Assembly: GCA_947500445.1 (NCBI GenBank)
Contig: CANMSB010000019.1
Span: 1-64,000, forward strand
Direction of reading: 5' to 3'
DNA from: an uncultured Flavobacteriaceae bacterium
Lineage (GTDB): Bacteria; Bacteroidota; Bacteroidia; Flavobacteriales; Flavobacteriaceae
DNA length: 64,000 nucleotides
The first letter of the stretch is position 1; every line of letters starts with the position of its first letter. The notes under the pieces are model-generated. The model was not told where the DNA came from. It did no database searches and saw only the letters and a program-made list of their open reading frames with translations. The translations under genes were made by a program, and so were the position numbers. This document shows, one piece after another, positions 46,002 to 52,347 of the stretch.

Positions 46002-47129
46002 TTATTCTACGCCTCCTTTAACGCTGTCCTGCCATTCTTTAAGCTCGTCCCATTTGCCTTCAGCGGCCATTTTGGACTGTTTTGCCCAAGAAGTAGGATC
46101 TAAATGCGCCATTCTAGAGCTGGCTTCGGTAAGGATTTCTTTGATTTTCTCTGCATCGGCTTCCGCAAGTTTTGCAAAAGTGTCAAGGCCCGCGTTTACC
46201 AAAGCTTCGGCAGCTTTTGGTCCAACACCTTCTACCTTGGTCAGATCATCGGCTTTCGCCTTTTCCTCTTTGGCCGGCGCCGCTTCTTTTACTTCTTCCT
46301 TTACTTCGGCAACCGCTGGAGCTTCTTCTTTCTTTTCTTCTACCGGTGCCGGGGCAGGAGCCTTTTCAGCTGCGGGAGCGGGGGCTTTTTCTTTCTTAGG
46401 GGCGGCATCCGCACCTTCTTTCTCAGCTTGCTTTTCCGATTTTCTTTCGGCAAGACCTTCCGCTACCGCGTTGGTTACTTGTTGCATGATGATTTCAATG
46501 GATTTGGAAGCATCATCGTTCGAAGGTATCAGATAATCGATATCCCTAGGGTCGGAATTGGTATCTACCATAGCAAAAATTGGAATGTTCAATTTTTGGG
46601 CCTCTTTAACTGCAATGTGCTCGCGCATGGTATCTACGATGAATATTGCACCTGGCAGACGGGTCATTTCAGAAATGGAACCAAGGTTTTTTTCCAACTT
46701 CGCCCGAAGACGGTCTACCTGTAAGCGTTCTTTTTTAGATAGGGTAAGAAAGGTTCCGTCCTTTTTCATACGGTCGATAGAGGCCATTTTCTTTACCGCT
46801 TTACGGATGGTAACAAAGTTGGTCAACATACCGCCCGGCCATCGTTCCGTGATATAGGGCATGTTTACGTTGGCCACCTTTTCGGCAACGATATCCTTTG
46901 CCTGTTTTTTGGTAGCTACGAAAAGAATTTTTCTTCCGGATGCCGCAATTTTTTTCAAGGCCTCGTTGGCCTCGTCCATTTTTGCAACAGTTTTGTAAAG
47001 GTTGATAACGTGGATTCCGTTGCGCTCCATGTAGATGTAGGGCGCCATGTTGGGGTTCCACTTTCTTGTAAGGTGTCCGAAATGCACACCTGCTTCCAAT
47101 AAATCTTTTACTTCGACTTTTTGAGCCAT
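46002..47129 (-). CDS. rpsB: 30S ribosomal protein S2 with C-terminal helix-hairpin-helix extension
   Basis: The S2 core (about residues 1-230) is standard: KDLLEAGVHFGHLTRKWNP, FVATKKQAKDIV, ERWPGGMLTN, DTNSDPRDIDYLIPSNDDA. It is followed by a charged Ala/Pro/Glu/Lys linker (about 235-293) and an extra domain of 82 residues (294-375) with the helix-hairpin-helix pattern LTKVEGVGPKAAEALVNAG and a tail EGKWDELKEWQD. Total 375 residues versus about 230-260 in most bacteria. I recall the same type of module at the C-terminus of Bacteroidota ribosomal protein L21. The domain could bind rRNA or protein. Confidence 0.95.
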   Translation of the reverse strand: MAQKVEVKDLLEAGVHFGHLTRKWNPNMAPYIYMERNGIHVINLYKTVAKMDEANEALKKIAASGRKILFVATKKQAKDIVAEKVANVNMPYITERWPGGMLTNFVTIRKAVKKMASIDRMKKDGTFLTLSKKERLQVDRLRAKLEKNLGSISEMTRLPGAIFIVDTMREHIAVKEAQKLNIPIFAMVDTNSDPRDIDYLIPSNDDASKSIEIIMQQVTNAVAEGLAERKSEKQAEKEGADAAPKKEKAPAPAAEKAPAPAPVEEKKEEAPAVAEVKEEVKEAAPAKEEKAKADDLTKVEGVGPKAAEALVNAGLDTFAKLAEADAEKIKEILTEASSRMAHLDPTSWAKQSKMAAEGKWDELKEWQDSVKGGVE

Positions 47130-47165
47130 TTTTAAATGTAGTTTACGTTCTTTTGAAATAGCAAT

Positions 47166-47204
47166 GGTAAAGTGGTACCGTTATGCAACGGAGCCTTCAC
47201 CATT
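47166..47204 (-). promoter_or_regulatory. Hairpin in the putative rpsB leader
   Basis: CCGTT / AACGG stem with a 4-nt loop, extended by outer partial pairing (GGT-AAAG with CTT-CACC), 37 bp before the rpsB ATG. TAGTTTAG (47211-47218, minus) just upstream resembles a -7 box. It could be an autoregulatory leader; this is inference. Confidence 0.35.
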
Positions 47205-47348
47205 TAGATGCTAAACTAATTTACCCGAACTATTTTGAACCGGAGGACCCAAAACGTATGTTGCTCTTTTGGAAAAGCAAAACGGGATTTGTAAGTGTTC
47301 TCGACAATGCGAAAACTTTCAATGAACTAATTAATGAATATAAAACGA

Positions 47349-47370
47349 AGGTGCCTCTTTCGAAGCACCT
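47349..47370 (-). terminator. Terminator-like hairpin after rpsI
   Basis: AGGTGC / GCACCT with a 10-nt loop, 11 bp downstream of the rpsI stop, followed on the minus strand by TTCGTTTTATATT. Confidence 0.6.
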
Positions 47371-47380
47371 GAAAATTCTT

Positions 47381-47767
47381 TTAACGTTTGGAGAACTGGA
47401 ATTTCTTCCGAGCTTTTTTCTGTCCAAATTTCTTTCTCTCGACCATTCTCGGGTCTCTGGTCAACAAACCTTCCGGTTTAAGCGCCAATCGGTTTTCCGC
47501 ATCGATCTCGCACATTACCCTTGAAAGGGCCAAACGGATGGCTTCTGCCTGTCCTGTAATCCCACCACCGTAAACATTTACCTTTACGTCGTAGTTGTCG
47601 GTACTTTCGGTCAATGCAAAAGGTTGCTTTACCTTGTACTGAAGGGTAGCCGTTGGAAAATAATCGTTTAAATCTCTCTGGTTGATCGTAATGTTTCCTT
47701 TTCCTTCGGAAACGTAAACACGTGCTACAGCCGTTTTTCTTCTACCGATTTTGTGTATGACCTCCAT
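47381..47767 (-). CDS. rpsI: 30S ribosomal protein S9
   Basis: 128 residues, normal length. It shows IHKIGRRKTAVARVYVSEGKG at the start, VYGGGITGQAEAIRLALSR, and the very basic end ERKKFGQKKARKKFQFSKR whose terminal Lys-Arg reaches the ribosomal P site. Its ATG overlaps the rplM stop by one base (TAATG), giving translational coupling. Confidence 0.97.
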   Translation of the reverse strand: MEVIHKIGRRKTAVARVYVSEGKGNITINQRDLNDYFPTATLQYKVKQPFALTESTDNYDVKVNVYGGGITGQAEAIRLALSRVMCEIDAENRLALKPEGLLTRDPRMVERKKFGQKKARKKFQFSKR

Positions 47768-48222
47768 TACTTAAATTCTTTTAAATTGAATACAACTGGC
47801 TTTTGCGCTTCTTGCTGGTGTTCCGATCCCTCGTACACCTTAACGTTCCTGAAAAGTTCCGCTCCCAACTTGTTTTTGGGAAGCATTCCTTTTATGGCAC
47901 GCTCTACAACGCTTGTCGGTCTTTTTTCCAAAACCTCTTTAGCGGTAGCGGCGCGTTGTCCTCCGGGAAAACCCGTGTAACGCAAATAGGTTTTGTCCTC
48001 CCATTTGTTACCGCTCAAATGTATTTTTTCGGCATTGATTACAACAACGTTGTCTCCACAGTCCACATGTGGCGTAAAGTCAGGTTTGTGTTTTCCCCTT
48101 AACAACTTGGCAACTTTTGAGGCAAGACGGCCTAATGTTTCTCCTTCGGCATCCACCAATAACCACTGTTTGGTCACTGTTTTGCGATTTGCCGAAATAG
48201 TCTTGTAGCTTAATGTATCCAC
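47767..48222 (-). CDS. rplM: 50S ribosomal protein L13
   Basis: 151 residues from a GTG start at 48222 ([19 protein letters not shown] follows it). The open frame continues 10 codons upstream to an ATG, but the GTG start matches the usual flavobacterial L13 N-terminus and length. Core motifs [18 protein letters not shown] and [12 protein letters not shown] are present. It is the first gene of the rplM-rpsI pair, with a strong promoter at 48270-48300. Confidence 0.95.
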   Translation of the reverse strand: MDTLSYKTISANRKTVTKQWLLVDAEGETLGRLASKVAKLLRGKHKPDFTPHVDCGDNVVVINAEKIHLSGNKWEDKTYLRYTGFPGGQRAATAKEVLEKRPTSVVERAIKGMLPKNKLGAELFRNVKVYEGSEHQQEAQKPVVFNLKEFK

Positions 48223-48253
48223 TACTATAATTTTATTGATTAAACACTTCAAT

Positions 48254-48300
48254 CCCTCAAAGAGGGCTGCAAATGTACAACTATTAAGTTGAAATACAAA
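48254..48300 (-). promoter_or_regulatory. rplM promoter with 5'-end hairpin
   Basis: On the minus strand TTTG (48297-48300), an exact 19-bp spacer and TACATTTG (48270-48277) match the Bacteroidota consensus fully. A tight hairpin CCCTC-AAA-GAGGG (48254-48266) lies at the expected transcript start, about 32 nt before the GTG. Such a hairpin may stabilise the mRNA or belong to an L13 leader. Confidence 0.65.
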
Positions 48301-48486
48301 TGCATATTTCCGATTATTTTCCGAAAAAACAAAGCTACCGCTTTAAGTCCGAAAAAGAAGGGTGAATTTGATAAAGGATGCGCGCTTAAATGTTAAAATC
48401 CAAAGAAAGTCGGACGGAAGTGTAACAGTTTTAGAAAGGGGATGTCTTTACCACATCAATCAAATCACAATCAAGAAACGAACAGT

Positions 48487-51135
48487 ATGAAAACCATCTT
48501 TATTGGGGTGTGTGCACTTTTATTACTACCGATACTCGGTAATGCACAGGATTCTACAACAACGGTCCCGAAAAGAATTTATGAAACCAAACCATTACTT
48601 GCCCAAAAACCACCCAGTATCGACGGCATGTTGGACGATACCGCATGGAACACTGTAGCTTGGTCCGGAGATTACATCGAAAATCAGCCCGATGAAAATA
48701 CCGCGCCAAGCGTTCAAACAAAGTTTAAACTGGTCTATGACAAAAAGTTTCTCTATATAGGGGTGCGCTGCTACGACCCCGAACCGGATAAAATAGAAAA
48801 GCGGCTTTCGCGTCGCGATGGGTTTTCCGGCGACTGGGTAGAATTCAATATTGACAGTTACCACGATTATCGGACGGCTTTCTCTTTTACGGTGACAGCG
48901 GCGGGTGTAAAGGGCGATGAGTTCGTTTCCAACAATGGGAACGATTGGGACAGTAGCTGGAATCCCATTTGGTATACCAAAACCAATATTGATGGTGAGG
49001 GATGGACCGCCGAACTGAAAATTCCGTTGAGCCAGTTGAAATTCAGAAGGGACAAAAATCAGGTTTGGGGGTTACAGTCCACACGAAGGTTCTTTAGGGC
49101 AGAGGAACGCTCGTTATGGCAGCGCAAACCCTTGGACACCCCGGGTTGGGTAAGCGAGTTCGGCGAAATTCATGGGCTGGTCGATCTAGAACCCCAACAC
49201 CAGTTGGAAATACAGCCCTACACCGTAGCCAAGTTGGAGACCTATGAAGCGGAAGAAGGCAACCCTTTTCGAGAGGGTAGGGACGGCGATCTGACCGGTG
49301 GCCTGGACGCCAAAATCGGAATTACCAACGATCTTACCTTGGATTTGACCATTAATCCCGATTTCGGACAGGTAGAGGCCGATCCATCTGCCATTGCATT
49401 GGACGGTTTTCAGATTTTCTTCCGGGAACAACGCCCTTTCTTTGTGGAGAACAAAAACATTTTCGATTACGGCGTTTCCAGATCGGAAGCGGGGAATACC
49501 TTTGGATTTGATAACGTTTTTTACTCCCGTAGGATCGGAAGAAGTCCGCAGGGTTTTCCGTCGACCGCCGATGGTGAGTTTGTAGATCAACCCGAGAATA
49601 CCACTATTTTGGGTGCTGCAAAATTCAGCGGTAAAACTAAGGATGGTTGGTCCATTGGGGCGTTGGAAAGTGTTACGGCAAAAAAGTATGCCATCATCGA
49701 TAACAACGGAGATCGCCGCGAGGAAGTGGTGGAGCCGTTGACCAACTATTTCGTCGGACGGCTCCAAAAGGATTTTAATGACGGGAACACCTTTGTAGGG
49801 GGTATATTGACAGCGGTAAACCGGGACGCCCTTACCCCAGAGCTGGATTTTTTGCATCGATCGGCATATTCAGGGGGTTTCGATTTTAAACATCAGTGGA
49901 ACGATCGGGATTGGTATTTTGGGGGCAACATGATCTGGAGCCATGTGGAGGGCGATACGAGCGCCATTCAAAACACACAGGAAACCATAACCCACTTGTT
50001 CCAAAGGGTGGATGCCGATCACGTATCGGTAGACCCCGATGCTACTTCCCTAACCGGAACGGGTGGCAATGTGCAACTGGGGAAGATCGGAAACGGAAAT
50101 TGGAAATTTGAAACCGGTGGTACCTGGCGTTCCCCGGAGTTGGAACTGAACGATATCGGTTTTCAACGCCAGGCCGATGATATACGCCACTATACCTGGA
50201 TAGGCTACCAGACCATAAAGCCCGATAGTACCTTTAGAAGGGTCGGTATCAATTACAACCATTGGAGTGTTTGGGATTTTGGGGGCAACCACAATAGCCT
50301 CCGTTTTAATACGAACAGCTGGCAAAATTGGAAAGGAAATTGGTTTACGAACCTGGGGTTGAACTATGAACCCATCCAATATTCCAATTTTGCCCTGCGT
50401 GGCGGTCCCAGGTTGCGCCTATCCCCAGAAATCGGTTTTTGGAACAGCATCAATACCGACAACCGAAAGAAGGTGCGTTTCAATGTGTTCCATAATGGAA
50501 GAAAAGGTGTGGACAATTCCTACCAGACCTATAGTCTAGGTTTTGGAGTGACCTATCAACCACTGAACGCCCTCAGTATTTCGGCGAGGCCGAATTATAG
50601 TATCAACAAGGACCAGCTTCAATTTATCGACAATATAGCGGTAGACGGGGATACGCGCTACCTTAACGGGACCATTGATCAAGAGACCCTAAGCATGTCG
50701 CTTCGCTTGAATTATACCATAAACCCAAACTTTACCATTCAATATTGGGGGCAACCTTTTATTTCCAGAGGGCGTTATTCCAATTTCAAACACGTGACCG
50801 CGGCTACTGCCAAACGTTTTGAAAATCGTTTTACGTTGTACGATACCGACCAGATCAGTTTGGAAGAAGAGGAATACCGGGTGGACGAAGACCTTGATGG
50901 CGTTACCGATTTTACGTTTGACGATCCCGATTTTTCCTTTGTGCAGTTTCGGTCCAACCTGGTCGTCCGTTGGGAGTACATTCCGGGATCGGAGATTTTC
51001 TTGGTATGGTCACAGGACATTTCACGATCGGGAAATCCGCAAGAACAATTGTTCCAAAGTTTGGGAGACAATATTTTTGGACAGGAAGCGCAAAACATTT
51101 TTCTGATAAAGGCTACCTACCGTTTTGTACTGTAA
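48487..51135 (+). CDS. DUF5916 protein with N-terminal CBM9-like domain
   Basis: An 882-residue envelope protein with a signal peptide (ALLLLPILGNAQ). Residues about 35-210 form a carbohydrate-binding family 9-like sandwich (PPSIDGMLDDTAWNTVAWSG, FLYIGVRCYDPEP). The remainder is the DUF5916 beta-rich region, probably an outer-membrane barrel (LTLDLTINPDFGQVEADPSA, FFREQRPFFVENKNIFDYG) ending in FLIKATYRFVL. ATG 48487 is preferred over the longer frame. Function unknown. Its stop codon overlaps the first base of a 26-bp palindrome. Confidence 0.85.
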   Translation: MKTIFIGVCALLLLPILGNAQDSTTTVPKRIYETKPLLAQKPPSIDGMLDDTAWNTVAWSGDYIENQPDENTAPSVQTKFKLVYDKKFLYIGVRCYDPEPDKIEKRLSRRDGFSGDWVEFNIDSYHDYRTAFSFTVTAAGVKGDEFVSNNGNDWDSSWNPIWYTKTNIDGEGWTAELKIPLSQLKFRRDKNQVWGLQSTRRFFRAEERSLWQRKPLDTPGWVSEFGEIHGLVDLEPQHQLEIQPYTVAKLETYEAEEGNPFREGRDGDLTGGLDAKIGITNDLTLDLTINPDFGQVEADPSAIALDGFQIFFREQRPFFVENKNIFDYGVSRSEAGNTFGFDNVFYSRRIGRSPQGFPSTADGEFVDQPENTTILGAAKFSGKTKDGWSIGALESVTAKKYAIIDNNGDRREEVVEPLTNYFVGRLQKDFNDGNTFVGGILTAVNRDALTPELDFLHRSAYSGGFDFKHQWNDRDWYFGGNMIWSHVEGDTSAIQNTQETITHLFQRVDADHVSVDPDATSLTGTGGNVQLGKIGNGNWKFETGGTWRSPELELNDIGFQRQADDIRHYTWIGYQTIKPDSTFRRVGINYNHWSVWDFGGNHNSLRFNTNSWQNWKGNWFTNLGLNYEPIQYSNFALRGGPRLRLSPEIGFWNSINTDNRKKVRFNVFHNGRKGVDNSYQTYSLGFGVTYQPLNALSISARPNYSINKDQLQFIDNIAVDGDTRYLNGTIDQETLSMSLRLNYTINPNFTIQYWGQPFISRGRYSNFKHVTAATAKRFENRFTLYDTDQISLEEEEYRVDEDLDGVTDFTFDDPDFSFVQFRSNLVVRWEYIPGSEIFLVWSQDISRSGNPQEQLFQSLGDNIFGQEAQNIFLIKATYRFVL

Positions 51136-51160
51136 TACCATTTCAAAGTCAAAATGATAT
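51135..51160. repeat. Short palindrome of the element family (solo form 4)
   Basis: ATACCATTTCAAAGTC then AAAATGATAT: 24 of 26 bases agree with the copy at 25569. The right arm has one change that weakens the stem (GATAT for GGTAT). It begins at the last base of the DUF5916 stop codon. Confidence 0.65.
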
Positions 51161-51266
51161 GGTCTGCTTAGAAGTTGATTTTTGATCAGGAATAGCGAAA
51201 GGGGCCTACATTTAAAATATTGCCATGCTTTTTACGTTCTAAATGATAACTAAAAATATTCGAATT

Positions 51267-51773
51267 ATGAAACGCATAGCTTATATGTTCGGCATGCTAT
51301 CGCTACTGGCGGTATCCTGCTCCGATGATGATGGAAATGATGGGGAAGAAACACCGCAGGAAGCCTCTTTGGTCGGTACCTGGGATTTTGTGGCCTTGGA
51401 CGCCACAGGTGTCGATGAACAACAAATTTTATTGGCCGAGGATGTCATTGAAGTGTTGATCCAGCAAAATTGCGACATTCTGACGTTTACCTTTGCCGAT
51501 GACCAAACGGTTACGGCCGATTATAGGGATTTTACAGAGACCGGTAGGGACGTTAATCCCGATGGAAGCGGTTTGCTTATCGAATGCCCTGAAGAAGTAA
51601 TATCAACTACCTCTGTTTGGTCTTTGGAAGGTGATCAGTTGACCTTTGTTAACGGAGATCTTACCGAAGAAACGGTCACTATCGAATTAACGGCGACCCA
51701 GATGATCGTACCTGCCGAAATTGTGGATGAGGATAACCTTGCAGGTGCCAAAGCGATTTTTGAAAGGCAATAA
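51267..51773 (+). CDS. Lipocalin-like surface lipoprotein
   Basis: A 168-residue lipoprotein: signal peptide with lipobox LLAVSC followed directly by SDDDGNDGEE, an acidic stretch like the Bacteroidota lipoprotein export signal that sends lipoproteins to the cell surface. The body begins with LVGTWDFVALDATG and contains alternating strands (ILTFTFADDQTVTADY, LTFVNGDLTEETVTIEL), the pattern of a lipocalin-like small barrel. ATG 51267 (MKRIAYMFG). Ligand unknown. Confidence 0.75.
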   Translation: MKRIAYMFGMLSLLAVSCSDDDGNDGEETPQEASLVGTWDFVALDATGVDEQQILLAEDVIEVLIQQNCDILTFTFADDQTVTADYRDFTETGRDVNPDGSGLLIECPEEVISTTSVWSLEGDQLTFVNGDLTEETVTIELTATQMIVPAEIVDEDNLAGAKAIFERQ

Positions 51774-51801
51774 GGAAACCTACATATAGCACGAAACGCG
51801 A

Positions 51802-51832
51802 AAATCCCTTTGATGCGTCAAGGGGATTTTTT
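51802..51832 (+). terminator. Bidirectional terminator
   Basis: AAATCCCTTTGA / TCAAGGGGATTT with loop TGCG, flanked by A and T runs, between two convergent genes. Confidence 0.8.
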
Positions 51833-51839
51833 GTTTGCG

Positions 51840-52172
51840 CTATTGTTTGTAAAACCGGGTTTGGAGCTGTTGTTCTTTTGAGCGGATGGCAATGGTATAA
51901 ATTCCCGGGTTTAAATCGGAAACCGGAATATTGACGGCCTTGTTCGTTATCGACCATTGGTATTGCAGCAATACATTGCCGTAACTGTCCGAAATGGAAA
52001 TGGCGGCGCTTGCGCTATTTTTGAGCCCCAACACCGTGATTACGCTGGTAGCGGGATTCGGGAATACCCTTACCTTAGCGGTTTCCCTTCCAGTAGGTTC
52101 CTGCTGCCCTTGTCCCAGTGCGTTACCGGAGAAAGCCAGGCAGGCAAAAACGATAAACAGTGTTTTTTTCAT
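51840..52172 (-). CDS. Small T9SS type A sorting-domain protein
   Basis: A 110-residue protein made of a signal peptide (KKTLFIVFACLAFSGNALG), a short Gln/Glu-rich linker, and a complete type A sorting domain (VRVFPNPATSVITVLGLKN, then DLNPGIYTIAIRS and the basic end). No cargo domain is left between them. ATG 52172 is chosen for the signal peptide. It may be a minimal secreted protein, a remnant of a larger gene, or a donor for T9SS modules. Confidence 0.75.
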   Translation of the reverse strand: MKKTLFIVFACLAFSGNALGQGQQEPTGRETAKVRVFPNPATSVITVLGLKNSASAAISISDSYGNVLLQYQWSITNKAVNIPVSDLNPGIYTIAIRSKEQQLQTRFYKQ

Positions 52173-52347
52173 CTGCTTATATTTATTGTTTTTAATGGTC
52201 AGATGTAATTCGCCAATAATCATTTCGGTTGGTATCAATAATTGTTATGGCTCATTTCATAACAAGCAATACTGCAATAAGTATGCTAAACTAGTCGGTA
52301 GCTGTTCCGAATTCAAAAAAATGTTGTGAAACCGGAATTCCTGTGGG

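Noticed and set aside
46104-46724. 206-codon plus-strand frame opposite rpsB
   Set aside because: Antisense of the Ala/Lys/Glu-rich S2 tail, giving a meaningless Phe/Gly/Arg-rich product.
47183-47524. 113-codon plus-strand frame after rpsB
   Set aside because: Its second half is antisense to rpsI and its first half covers the rpsB leader and rpsI terminator.
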